Shown piece by piece: positions 44,519-53,011 of a stretch of DNA of 64,000 nucleotides. The first letter of the stretch is position 1. The number at the start of each line of letters is the position of its first letter. The position numbers were made by a program, and so were the translations under genes. Location: NCBI RefSeq assembly GCF_024494465.1, contig NZ_JAETXM010000002.1:213413-277412 (forward strand), given 5' to 3'. Origin of the DNA: Bacillus sp. V3B (GTDB taxonomy: Bacteria > Bacillota > Bacilli > Bacillales > Cytobacillaceae). Under the pieces are notes generated by a model. It searched no databases. It was not told where the DNA came from and saw only the letters and a list, made by a program, of their open reading frames with translations.

Positions 44519-44671
44519 ATGGCAAAAGATGTATTATATGAAGTTCATAACTGTACGTTTTGGGAGAGCAGTAACCTTTTTGGAGCAGATCAAATCTACG
44601 TTGTTAGTCATGTTGGTCATACGGCTGACGATCAAAAACAGACAGATTGAAAAACATTTAAACCTCAATAA
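44519..44671 (+). pseudogene. Decayed DUF1540 gene with TGA replacing a conserved cysteine
   Basis: ATG behind AAAGGAG, then MAKDVLYEVHNCTFWESSNLFGADQIYVVSHVGHTADDQKQTD, a TGA at 44648-44650, and in the same frame KTFKPQ and TAA. Intact DUF1540 proteins read EVxNCTYW..NxCxAxxIxVVS....ETDCKTF, with four Cys. Here the TGA stands where TGC/TGT (Cys) is expected and two other Cys are replaced (Tyr for the first, Phe/Gly at the third), leaving only the NC Cys. A 43-residue peptide could still be made. Confidence 0.7.
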
Positions 44672-44690
44672 AAAAGGCGTAAACGCATAA

Positions 44691-44722
44691 GAAAGAGCTC
44701 TGGCCCTTGCTAGAGCTCTTTC
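44691..44722. terminator. Hairpin terminator between the DUF1540 remnant and the PepSY gene
   Basis: GAAAGAGCTC and GAGCTCTTTC arms around a 12-base loop, usable in both directions. Confidence 0.8.
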
Positions 44723-44766
44723 CTTATTTTAAATTTTTAAACACTTGCCGACTGTTAGATGTTGAC

Positions 44767-45345
44767 TTAATCATCAAACTCCACTTCAAGAATCTTTCCT
44801 GTTACTGCATCAATTTCTACTTCAGCTTCTCCGCGGTCTGTTTTTAATTCAATCTCATATTTGAAAAAACCATCATCTTCGTCTTTTTCAATCTCGTGCA
44901 TTTTTCCATTAACTGCTTTTTCAGCAAATTTGACAGCTTCAGCTTGAGAAATCGTTCCCTCATTTGTTTGTGTTAGATTTCCATTGGCTGCAGAAAGATC
45001 CACTTTCTCATAAGTAATCGAATTATCATCATTAAAATCATCATCTTGTTTAACAGAATAGAGCTCACCAGTATGTGCATCAACGTAAACATCATAATCT
45101 ATATGACCCTTTTCAACCTCTACCTCATACACCACTTTATCTCTTTTGCTTTCTAGTTCAATACTTTCTACTTTACCATCCACTTCTTGTAAAGCAACTT
45201 TTCCCGCTTCTTCGACCGTAATCATTTCATTCTTATTTGTGGCTTCTACTAGATTCGATTCATTATTGGTAGCCCCTACTGCAAAAGCGCCGCCTAAAAC
45301 AAGAGCAGTCGCCAACGTACCCATAAATACTTTTCTTTTCATCAT
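44767..45345 (-). CDS. Secreted protein with two PepSY domains
   Basis: 192 residues. Signal peptide MMKRKVFMGTLATALVLGGAFAVGA with a likely cleavage after AVGA, no lipobox. Two PepSY units: ITVEEAGKVALQEVDGKVESIELESKRDKVVYEVEVEKGHIDYDVYVDAHTGELYSV (about 41-100) and ISQAEAVKFAEKAVNGKMHEIEKDEDDGFFKYEIELKTDRGEAEVEIDAVTGKILEV (about 131-190). Very acidic. Function unknown; PepSY proteins often sit next to two-component systems, and a broken response regulator lies upstream. AAAGGAGG precedes the ATG. Confidence 0.85.
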   Translation of the reverse strand: MMKRKVFMGTLATALVLGGAFAVGATNNESNLVEATNKNEMITVEEAGKVALQEVDGKVESIELESKRDKVVYEVEVEKGHIDYDVYVDAHTGELYSVKQDDDFNDDNSITYEKVDLSAANGNLTQTNEGTISQAEAVKFAEKAVNGKMHEIEKDEDDGFFKYEIELKTDRGEAEVEIDAVTGKILEVEFDD

Positions 45346-45446
45346 TACTTCCTCCTTTATCCTCGTATCTCTTTTCCTTACATCATCACTATACCCTTAT
45401 AAAATGAGAACAAAGAGAAAGAAACATTAGAAAATGATTAGAAATT

Positions 45447-45596
45447 GAAAAGTGGAGACGCCTTGGTCAGCTGCGACAAGCTTAAGCCAAGCTGGGGGTG
45501 AGGTTTGCTCTTTAACCTCATCACCAGCTTGGCTTAAGACCTCGAGCGGCTAGGCGTCGGAACTGGATCATACGAAAAGTGGAGACGCCTTGGTCA
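45447..45596. repeat. Dispersed cruciform repeat flanked by a 23-bp direct repeat
   Basis: The 23-bp segment GAAAAGTGGAGACGCCTTGG + TCA occurs at 45447-45469 and 45574-45596. Between lie CGACAAGCTTAAGCC, a GGTGAGGTTTGCTCTTTAACC hairpin arm, GGCTTAAGACCTCGAG and TAGGCGTCGGAACTGG. The TGA stop of the PepSY piece at 45594 comes from the right copy. Confidence 0.8.
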
Positions 45597-45914
45597 ATCA
45601 TCATCGTCGTCATCATCCCATGTCAATGACTTTACTTCACCTGTGATGGCATTGATTTCGATCGTCGCTTCACGATCATCAATCGTTTCTACTTCAACAA
45701 AATAATAGCCTACCCCATTTATGGTCTCGACATCAACATCTTCAACAACCCCTGGCACTTGTTGCAGTGCCAGAGCTATTGCATCCTGTTCTGTTAACCT
45801 TTTCGGTGATTCCTCTATATCCACTATTTCCTTTTTAAGAATTTCACCCGTAGTAGCGTCAATGAATAAGGTTGTCTTTACACCAGCTTCCCTGACATCT
45901 ACCTGATAAATCAT
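45594..45914 (-). pseudogene. C-terminal half of a frame-split PepSY protein
   Basis: 106 codons: MIYQVDVREAGVKTTLFIDATTGEILKKE, then a second unit LTEQDAIALALQQVPGVVEDVDVETINGVGYYFVEVETIDDREATIEINAITGEVKSLTW and an Asp tail. The first residues continue a PepSY strand that begins in the overlapping upstream frame. Its ATG overlaps the upstream TGA (ATGA) at a run of six A, so one base lost from that run, or ribosomal slippage or recoupling, explains the split. The stop is supplied by the repeat element. Confidence 0.7.
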
Positions 45915-46255
45915 TTTTTCCCTTCTACTATCCTATTAATTAAGTCAATTTCTCCATTTACATGTTGTAGGAAAAGAGTCTTTATTTCTTCCTCTGATAA
46001 GACGATTGGATCCTCTGTCTCCTCCTCTGGTAACTTTGATTCAACTATTTCCTTAATCCTCTTTAATGAAGAAACTTCTCCCGTTTTACGACTAATCTTT
46101 AGTTCATAAAGGCCTGCGTCCCATTCTATTTCCATCACAAATTCATCGGCTGTTTGTTGAATACTTTTTACATCTCCTGAATAGTGTTGTTCCGCGACCG
46201 CCTGTGCTTCTTGCTCAGTCAAAACATTTGTTGTTGAAAAAATGGGTTTAGTCAT
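45911..46255 (-). pseudogene. N-terminal half of a frame-split PepSY protein, signal or membrane segment missing
   Basis: 114 codons: MTKPIFSTTNVLTEQEAQAVAEQHYSGDVKSIQQTADEFVMEIEWDAGLYELKISRKTGEVSSL, then LSEEEIKTLFLQHVNGEIDLINRIVEGKK. There is no signal peptide and no ribosome site before the ATG. Reading the same frame further upstream gives KIVLITQ before MTKP, which looks like the end of a membrane helix, so the true N-terminus appears deleted. Confidence 0.65.
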
Positions 46256-46263
46256 TTGAGTGA

Positions 46264-46461
46264 TTAATACGATTTTCCACTGATACCAGGAAGCATCACA
46301 TCAAGGAGCACCAAGTCCCATTTTCTATTTTGATATAACTCAAAGGCTTGTAGACCGTCAAAAGCTTTCGCTACTTCATATCCTTCATATTCAAGTTCAA
46401 GCTCTAGTAATCTTAAAATTTTCTCCTCATCTTCAACCACCAGTATCGAATTCTTTTTCAA
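46264..46461 (-). pseudogene. Truncated response regulator (receiver domain only, cut before its end)
   Basis: 65 codons: MKKNSILVVEDEEKILRLLELELEYEGYEVAKAFDGLQAFELYQNRKWDLVLLDVMLPGISG then KSY and stop. The acidic pair (EDE) and phospho-acceptor Asp (LLDVMLPG) are present, but the receiver ends after beta-3; the switch Thr and Lys and the DNA-binding effector are missing. GGGGGAGG precedes the ATG. It runs straight into the PepSY remnant, as expected for a deletion that removed the rest of the regulator and a sensor kinase. Confidence 0.75.
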
Positions 46462-46481
46462 GAATGTTCCTCCCCCTTACG

Positions 46482-46529
46482 GTGTCAGGCACCACAAAAA
46501 GACAAATGTCTTTTTGTGGTGCCTGACAC
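46482..46529. repeat. Perfect 23-bp inverted repeat with GTGTCAGGCACC ends
   Basis: Arms 46482-46504 and 46507-46529 are exact reverse complements separated by AA. The outer sequence GTGTCAGGCACC matches the palindrome family seen at 1802-1885. It lies 15 bp after menE and could end men transcripts, although no T run follows. Confidence 0.85.
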
Positions 46530-46544
46530 TAATCTTTCTGATCT

Positions 46545-48005
46545 TTATTGTAAAAGTGTTCGCAGTTCTCTTCGCAGTATTTTCTTTGATGCATTACGTG
46601 GGATTCTATCAATAAAATAGATTTTTTTAGGCGTTTTATATTTAGCTAATCGCTCTAAACAAAAGGCCCTGATTTCCGCTTCAGATACCTCTAATTTTTT
46701 TTCAATAAAAGCGATGGGAATCTCACCCCATTTATGATCCTGACTTCCAATTACGCCAGCGTCTTGAATAGCTGGATGAGATACCAGTACTCCTTCAATT
46801 TCAGCAGGATAGATGTTTTCTCCTCCTGAAATGATTAAATCTGATCGTCTATCAAGGACAAATAAAAATCCCTCTTCATCAAGATAGCCGATATCACCTG
46901 TGTGTAACCATCCATCATGGGAGTCCTTGTCCCTGTTTAAATACCCGGACGTTACGTTCGGCCCTTTTACTACAATTTCACCTATTTCACTTACTGCTAC
47001 CTCGTGCTTTCCATCATCTATAATTTTTAACTGAGAAGGAAAAAGTGGTTTTCCAGCTGAACCGAGTTTTCTTAAACTATCTTCTGGGGCTAGAGTAACA
47101 ATTTGTGAAGAGGTTTCCGTCATTCCATATGTTTGAAAAACAGGTATTTCTCTTTGAACGCATTCTTCTAGTAAGGGAAGTGCCGCTGGTCCTCCTCCGA
47201 GCAACATACAGCGAAAATGATCAGGAAGCCTTTCTTCTTTTAAGTCTTCAATCATTCGTGTAAGTGTTGCACTAACAACAGACATGATCGTCACCCGCTC
47301 TTTACGAATATCAGCAAGAACTTCTTTCACCTCAAACCTCTCATGAAGAACGATTTTCATTCCATATATGATACTTTTCATGAGAATAGAGTAACCGCTA
47401 ATGTGAAAAAGCGGAACCGTACACAACCAACAATCATCTTCATGTAAACCAAGGTTAAGTGCAGATCCAGTGGCACTCCACCAGTGATTTCCATATGTTT
47501 GGATGACACCTTTTGGATAGCCAGTTGTTCCAGAGGTATACATAACTGTGCAAATCTCATCCAAATCTATTTCTTCTATAATAGGTGGTTCGTAAAAGCC
47601 GGAATCTACTATCTTTTCTTTCGTGAAAACTGATAACTTGGGAAGACTATTTATTATTTTGATGATCTTTTCTTGAAAAACATCCTCACTTATGAGATAA
47701 GATGCTTTTGAATCGTTGAGCTGGTAGATCATCTCCTCTGCTGTTAAACGATTATTTAAGATCACAGCCCTAACTCCCAGTAGTTGGAGAGATAATAACA
47801 AGACAGTGGAGTCTAGATGGTTACGTAACAAGAGTGCCGTAAACTGTCCTTTTTTCACTCCATTTTCGGTTAACCTACCTGCCATTTCAAAGGTAGCTTC
47901 ATACAATTGTGCAAAGGTAGTTATTTGCCCATTGAAAACTATTGCTGGTCGATTAGGGGTTAATAAAGCTCTTTTTTTAAGCCAGTTAGGCATGGTTTGT
48001 TTCAT
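46545..48005 (-). CDS. menE: o-Succinylbenzoate-CoA ligase
   Basis: 486 residues of the acyl-adenylate superfamily. AMP-binding P-loop MYTSGTTGYPKGV near residue 154, QTYGMTETSSQ near 289, HTGDIGYLDEEG near 368, hinge DRRSDLIISGGENIYP near 385 and a C-terminal catalytic Lys region KTPKKIYFIDRIPRNASKKILRRELR. It activates o-succinylbenzoate with CoA in menaquinone synthesis. It is the last men gene here; menC, which follows it in B. subtilis, is absent. Confidence 0.95.
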   Translation of the reverse strand: MKQTMPNWLKKRALLTPNRPAIVFNGQITTFAQLYEATFEMAGRLTENGVKKGQFTALLLRNHLDSTVLLLSLQLLGVRAVILNNRLTAEEMIYQLNDSKASYLISEDVFQEKIIKIINSLPKLSVFTKEKIVDSGFYEPPIIEEIDLDEICTVMYTSGTTGYPKGVIQTYGNHWWSATGSALNLGLHEDDCWLCTVPLFHISGYSILMKSIIYGMKIVLHERFEVKEVLADIRKERVTIMSVVSATLTRMIEDLKEERLPDHFRCMLLGGGPAALPLLEECVQREIPVFQTYGMTETSSQIVTLAPEDSLRKLGSAGKPLFPSQLKIIDDGKHEVAVSEIGEIVVKGPNVTSGYLNRDKDSHDGWLHTGDIGYLDEEGFLFVLDRRSDLIISGGENIYPAEIEGVLVSHPAIQDAGVIGSQDHKWGEIPIAFIEKKLEVSEAEIRAFCLERLAKYKTPKKIYFIDRIPRNASKKILRRELRTLLQ

Positions 48006-48030
48006 TGATCTTCACCTACTCCATAGAAAA

Positions 48031-48059
48031 ACAGCTTGATGGATCAACCATCAAGCTGT
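48031..48059 (-). terminator. Hairpin between menB and menE
   Basis: ACAGCTTGATGG and CCATCAAGCTGT perfect arms with a five-base loop, followed by TTTTT on the minus strand, inside the men gene order. It may attenuate menE expression relative to menB. Confidence 0.75.
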
Positions 48060-48102
48060 CTGTTTTATTTAATCAAAAATCAATTGACGTCTCCACTTTT
48101 TA

Positions 48103-48921
48103 TTAAGGGAATCTAGGGAATTTATCGAAGTCTGGATCGCGTTTTTCTTTGAATGCGTCGCGACCTTCTTTTGCTTCATCTGTTGTGTAGTAAAGCAACG
48201 TAGCATCACCAGCAAATTGTTGAATTCCTGCTAATCCGTCTGTGTCTGCATTGAATGCTGCTTTTAAGAAACGAATTGCCGTTGGACTTTTCTCAAGAAT
48301 CTCTTCACACCATTGAATAGTTTCCTCTTCTACTTGATCAAGAGGAACAACCGTATTTACAAGACCCATGTCTAGCGCTTCCTGAGCATTATATTGACGA
48401 CATAGGAACCATATTTCACGAGCTTTTTTATGTCCAACAATTCTTGCTAAGTATCCCGAACCATAGCCGGCATCAAAGCTACCTACTTTAGGACCTGTTT
48501 GTCCAAAGATTGCATTATCAGCCGCAATTGTTAAGTCACAAACAATATGTAAGACATGGCCGCCACCAATTGCATAACCTTTTACCATAGCAATAACTGG
48601 CTTTGGAATGACACGAATTAACCGTTGCAGATCAAGTACATTCAAACGAGGAATTTGATCTTCACCCACATAGCCTCCGTGGCCACGTACACCTTGGTCT
48701 CCACCTGAACAAAAAGCTAAATCCCCTGCACCTGTTAAAACAATAACACCTACTTTTGCATCATCACGTGCATAAGCAAATGCATCAATTAATTCCATTA
48801 CTGTTTTCGGACGAAAAGCATTGCGAACTTCAGGTCGATTAATCGTAATTTTTGCAATTCCGTTATACGTTTCATACAGAATATCTTCATACTGACGTGC
48901 AGCAACCCACTCAACTGTCAT
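48103..48921 (-). CDS. menB: 1,4-Dihydroxy-2-naphthoyl-CoA synthase
   Basis: 272 residues of the crotonase fold. [18 protein letters not shown] near residue 70 (oxyanion hole and mobile loop), [16 protein letters not shown] near 115 and [19 protein letters not shown] near 144 are MenB signatures. It closes the naphthoate ring from o-succinylbenzoyl-CoA. AAGGAAGGGG precedes the ATG. About 120 bp from menH, same strand. Confidence 0.97.
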   Translation of the reverse strand: MTVEWVAARQYEDILYETYNGIAKITINRPEVRNAFRPKTVMELIDAFAYARDDAKVGVIVLTGAGDLAFCSGGDQGVRGHGGYVGEDQIPRLNVLDLQRLIRVIPKPVIAMVKGYAIGGGHVLHIVCDLTIAADNAIFGQTGPKVGSFDAGYGSGYLARIVGHKKAREIWFLCRQYNAQEALDMGLVNTVVPLDQVEEETIQWCEEILEKSPTAIRFLKAAFNADTDGLAGIQQFAGDATLLYYTTDEAKEGRDAFKEKRDPDFDKFPRFP

Positions 48922-49038
48922 TTTTAAAACCCCTTCCTTTATTTAAGATCATTCGTAACTTCTAAAGCATTGGATAAAGAAGACTTCCATCAGTGAGGCT
49001 CCTTATCCCCACTGATGGTTAGTCGTACTTATCGAACC

Positions 49039-49857
49039 TTACTGCCCGTTAAGACGGGACAAAAACCTATTTACTATTATACCAAATTTTTCTGGTTGTT
49101 CCACATGAATTGCATGTCCACATTCTTCAATCTTTACCCACCCGACATGATTCATCTCTTTTTTCATTTTTTCAGCTATTAAACAAAACTTTTGATCGAG
49201 AGTGCCTGTAAGTAAAAGCGTATTTGTCTCAATCCTAGATAAATGCTGCCACCAAGATGGCTGTGCACCTGTCCCCATTCCGATTAGACTATTACAAAGC
49301 CCTGTTACCGAATTTTGCAGACGTTGTTCTTTTATTTCCCTTTGCCTATGTATTGGAAGATTCTTTTGCGTAGAAAAAAGCGGAATATCCTCCCAATATT
49401 CAACAAACGAATGGATCCCATTTTCTCGAATAAAACCGTTCAGTTTGTTATCTTGAATTCGACGATTCTCCCGCTCCTTGTCCGTTACCAAACCAGGTGA
49501 TGAACTTTCTAAAACAAGCTTGTGAATAAATTCAGGATACTCGATGGCAAAGCTTAAAGCAAGACGTCCACCCATAGAATATCCTAGAAAGTGAGCTTTA
49601 TCGATTTCTAAATGTTCTAGAATCTGCTTTATATCATTCGTGACAGAAATCATATCATAACGATTTAGATCATTAGGTGAATCTGACTTCCCATGACCAA
49701 TAATATCGATGGCAATCAACTTATACTCTTTACTCCATTGGGAAAAGAAAGGCTTCCATGTTGTTGAATCGCCTGTAAATCCATGTAACAAAACAAGTGG
49801 AAACCCGTCACCAACTATGTCCATATGATAGTTTATCCCATCAATAGCATAATTCAT
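49039..49857 (-). CDS. menH: 2-Succinyl-6-hydroxy-2,4-cyclohexadiene-1-carboxylate synthase
   Basis: 272 residues from the ATG at 49857, which overlaps the menD stop (TGATG) and follows AGGGGG. Alpha/beta hydrolase with LLHGFTGDSTTWKPF near residue 21, GHGKSDSP near 53, nucleophile LGYSMGGRLAL near 85 and His in CGHAIHVEQPEKF near 248. It removes pyruvate from SEPHCHC, the step after MenD. Equivalent to YtxM. Confidence 0.93.
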   Translation of the reverse strand: MNYAIDGINYHMDIVGDGFPLVLLHGFTGDSTTWKPFFSQWSKEYKLIAIDIIGHGKSDSPNDLNRYDMISVTNDIKQILEHLEIDKAHFLGYSMGGRLALSFAIEYPEFIHKLVLESSSPGLVTDKERENRRIQDNKLNGFIRENGIHSFVEYWEDIPLFSTQKNLPIHRQREIKEQRLQNSVTGLCNSLIGMGTGAQPSWWQHLSRIETNTLLLTGTLDQKFCLIAEKMKKEMNHVGWVKIEECGHAIHVEQPEKFGIIVNRFLSRLNGQ

Positions 49858-51608
49858 CAGGATCCCCCTTTTGGTAATCGGCTTATTTCCTGGGAAACAT
49901 AATTCCACAAATCATGGTGTTCTTTTACATTGTTCTCGCGATTTGTCACGATCTCTAATACCCTTAACCCACTACTTTGTCGATCTTGCAGAAGAATAGA
50001 AGTAAAGTGCTCCCAATCAGAAATAGAAATAAACTGCCCACCATACATCTCAACTGCTAGGCTGAAGTCTAAACCTAAAGGGGTACCAAAAAGCTTCTCA
50101 AAATGCTTTGGATGAGAGGCCTGTGATAGAAATGAAAAAATCCCTCCACCATTATTATTGATTAAAAGAATCGTTATATTTAATTGCTGAAGTTTTGCGG
50201 CGATCAAACCATTAAGATCATGGAAAAAAGTTAAATCCCCTACAATTAAGTATAGTGGCTGATCGATCGTTGCAGCACCAAGTGCCGTTGAAATGGTCCC
50301 ATCAATCCCATTTGCCCCTCGATTTGCCATTACTTTTATTCGTTTCTGATTATAATAAAAGAAAGAATCTAAATCTCGAATAGGCATGCTGTTACCTACA
50401 AAAATGGTTGCATCTTCCGGCAGCAACTCTGCTAGTTGATAAAAAAGTTTCGCTTCACTAGACTCTTTCGTTTGATTTACAATCGCAAGTAATTCTTTCG
50501 TCTTTTCATTCAACCTCTTCCACTTTTGACTGTATTCAGAAGAAAGCATAGAATCAATTCTCTTCTCTATTGCCTCGCAAAAGATCGTTTCCTGGCAATA
50601 TACCATTTCCGTTGATAACATAGCCGGATCACGAAAGCCACCACCACCGTCTACAACGATCTGTCTAGCCTGATGATTTTCTTGTAAAAAGATCGTTAAT
50701 ACCTTTGAAACAGGCATGGAGCCAAATCGAATAATCACATCTGGTTTCAATTCCTGCTTCATCTCTTCATTTCGTAAAAACGTACTATATGTGTCTAAGA
50801 TCAAATCCCCACTATGATCCCCACTACGTAATTGCGAAAGTGGATCAGCTAAAATCGGAAACTGTAATTTTTTCGAGAGTAGCACGACTGCTTCTGAAAA
50901 ACCCTCTTCCTCTATTTGACCACAAACAATAATGCCCTTTTGAGCAGAACCTAAAAGTTTAGCATACTGATCATATTCAGCTTCGTTTAGTGACACGGTT
51001 GCTTGTTGAATTTTCACATACCCTTCCGTTCGCTCTTTTTGTTGGAATAGTTGCTCATTATCAAGAAGCGGGACGAGTGGTTCACGTAAAGGAAAGTTCA
51101 AATGAACCGGTCCAGCAGGTGCTTGAAGGGCAGTGGCAACTGCTCTTGCACATACAGTTCGAGCATAACGAACCATTTCATCAGATTCTTCTGGATGTGC
51201 CATTTCCACAAACCATTTCACATGATTTCCATATAAGTGAATTTGATCAATGGTTTGTGGGGCACCGACATCCCGTAGTTCATGTGGACGATCAGCTGTC
51301 AAGATGACCAAGGGTACTCGTGAAATCTTTGCTTCAGTAATAGCTGGAAAGTAATTAGCCGCTGCTGTTCCTGACGTACACAAAAGAACAGTCGGTTTTT
51401 TAGAAGCTTTCGCGATTCCTAAAGCAAAAAAAGCAGCTGATCTCTCATCTACATGAATATGAAGTTGAATAGTGGGATGTTCTGCCAAGACCATAGCAAT
51501 AGGTGTTGAGCGTGAGCCTGGACTTACAACAACATCCGTTACGCCTGTTTGTACGAGTTCAGATACAAAAGAAGCTATATAAGTGGTTAATGCTTGCTGA
51601 TGATTCAT
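49857..51608 (-). CDS. menD: 2-Succinyl-5-enolpyruvyl-6-hydroxy-3-cyclohexene-1-carboxylate synthase
   Basis: 583 residues of a ThDP enzyme. VVSPGSRSTPIAMVLAEHP near residue 27, active Glu region HVDERSAAFFALGIAKAS near 52, ADRPHELRDVGAPQTIDQ near 105 and the ThDP-magnesium motif GDLTFFHDLNGL....LLINNNGGGIFSFL near 440-480. It adds a 2-oxoglutarate-derived unit to isochorismate. Start GGAGGACTAGAATC-ATG lies in the end of menF (ATGA overlap). Confidence 0.97.
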   Translation of the reverse strand: MNHQQALTTYIASFVSELVQTGVTDVVVSPGSRSTPIAMVLAEHPTIQLHIHVDERSAAFFALGIAKASKKPTVLLCTSGTAAANYFPAITEAKISRVPLVILTADRPHELRDVGAPQTIDQIHLYGNHVKWFVEMAHPEESDEMVRYARTVCARAVATALQAPAGPVHLNFPLREPLVPLLDNEQLFQQKERTEGYVKIQQATVSLNEAEYDQYAKLLGSAQKGIIVCGQIEEEGFSEAVVLLSKKLQFPILADPLSQLRSGDHSGDLILDTYSTFLRNEEMKQELKPDVIIRFGSMPVSKVLTIFLQENHQARQIVVDGGGGFRDPAMLSTEMVYCQETIFCEAIEKRIDSMLSSEYSQKWKRLNEKTKELLAIVNQTKESSEAKLFYQLAELLPEDATIFVGNSMPIRDLDSFFYYNQKRIKVMANRGANGIDGTISTALGAATIDQPLYLIVGDLTFFHDLNGLIAAKLQQLNITILLINNNGGGIFSFLSQASHPKHFEKLFGTPLGLDFSLAVEMYGGQFISISDWEHFTSILLQDRQSSGLRVLEIVTNRENNVKEHHDLWNYVSQEISRLPKGGS

Positions 51609-53011
51609 GATTCTAGTCCTCCAAGTGCTGACAACATCGGTTTAAATTTAATTTTTGTTTCTTCAAATTCTAAATCAGAAATCGAATCTTTCACTACTCC
51701 ACAGCCTGCGAAAAGAGATGCTTCATTCCCTTGAATTAAACCTGAACGAATGGCAACAGCAAACTCACCATTTCCCTGATGATCGAACCATCCAAGTGGA
51801 CCCGCATAAAAACCGCGATCTAAATTTTCTACTTCTCTAATTTTTGCTACAGAAGCTTCCTCTGGAAGACCACCAAGTGCTGGGGTTGGATGAAGTCGTT
51901 CAACTAGAGAAAGAAGTGATGATTCATGATTGACTACTCCTTTTACAGGTGTGTATAAATGTTGAATATGTTTTAATTTTAACAAGCGTGGATATTTTGG
52001 GATAACTACTTCTGAGCATGTATCTTCCATTGCAGCTTTAATCATATCTACAACATATTGATGTTCGATTAAATTTTTATTATCATTCAGCAATGAATTT
52101 CCAAGCTGTTCATCTTCCATTTCATTTTCCCCTCGTGCAATCGAACCAGCTAAACAAGTTGAATAAACTTGATCCGCCGTCTTTTTCAATAAACGCTCAG
52201 GAGTAGCACCAATAAAGCAATCTCCATTCGATTCAAAGGCAAACACATAACTATCAAGTTGTTCTCTTAGTAAACGATTTAGAACTGATTCAGTTTGAAT
52301 TTTTTTGTCAAAAAGCAATCTTAATTCTCTTGCCAGTACTACTTTTTTAAGAGTTCCTCTTTTGATCTCATTAACAACCCTAGTAACAGATCGTTTCCAT
52401 TCTTTTGGATGCACGTCTATGCTTTCTGTTAAAGAAACCCTGTTGAACTCCACTTGCTTACTAGCTTGTTTAAGAAGCTTTTCCCGCTCTTTCTCTACTT
52501 TCATATAGATGGAAAGATCATCTTGATCTGTACATAGAATATTTGTTGTTAAAAAGGTCTGTCCATTATTTATGCTCAACATAAACATTGGAATATGGAA
52601 TAGAGAATGTGAAAATTTTGACCATAGTACCGTTTTTTCTTTCAAGGGATCAAAAGAAAAACCACCAAATGCAGTGGGGCCTGTACCTTCTATATGGTCA
52701 TCATCCAAAATAATCGCTTGATCTATAAAGCGTTTCCACTCTTTTTCGACATGAAAAAAGCGGTCAGTCTCCTGATCCGATGAAATTTGCTTACATATTC
52801 CTATTCCTATCATGTATTTTGCTTCTGATGAATGTTTCCAGAAAAATCTTTCCCCACTATATTTTTCTTCCCCTGCTGAAAAAAACAAAAGTGGGTCAAT
52901 GGAATCAATTTTATGAACTTCACTAACTAAAATGGAGGCTGAAAACCGTTTTGCCTTTTCTATCGCTTTCAGGATCCCTTCTTTTAGTTCTGTCTGTTGA
53001 ATCGTAACCAA
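51605..53011 (-). CDS. menF: Isochorismate synthase, menaquinone-specific
   Basis: 468 residues of the chorismate-binding family: KKVVLARELRL near residue 218, FAFESNGDCFIGATPERLLKK near 252, LAGSIARGENEMEDEQLGNSLL near 285, HPTPALGGLPEEASVAKIREVENLDRGFYAGPLGWFD near 370 and FAGCGVVKDSISDLEFEETKIKF at the end. It diverts chorismate to menaquinone. It starts at TTG after GGAGGGGG. First gene of the leftward operon. Confidence 0.95.
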   Translation of the reverse strand: MVTIQQTELKEGILKAIEKAKRFSASILVSEVHKIDSIDPLLFFSAGEEKYSGERFFWKHSSEAKYMIGIGICKQISSDQETDRFFHVEKEWKRFIDQAIILDDDHIEGTGPTAFGGFSFDPLKEKTVLWSKFSHSLFHIPMFMLSINNGQTFLTTNILCTDQDDLSIYMKVEKEREKLLKQASKQVEFNRVSLTESIDVHPKEWKRSVTRVVNEIKRGTLKKVVLARELRLLFDKKIQTESVLNRLLREQLDSYVFAFESNGDCFIGATPERLLKKTADQVYSTCLAGSIARGENEMEDEQLGNSLLNDNKNLIEHQYVVDMIKAAMEDTCSEVVIPKYPRLLKLKHIQHLYTPVKGVVNHESSLLSLVERLHPTPALGGLPEEASVAKIREVENLDRGFYAGPLGWFDHQGNGEFAVAIRSGLIQGNEASLFAGCGVVKDSISDLEFEETKIKFKPMLSALGGLES

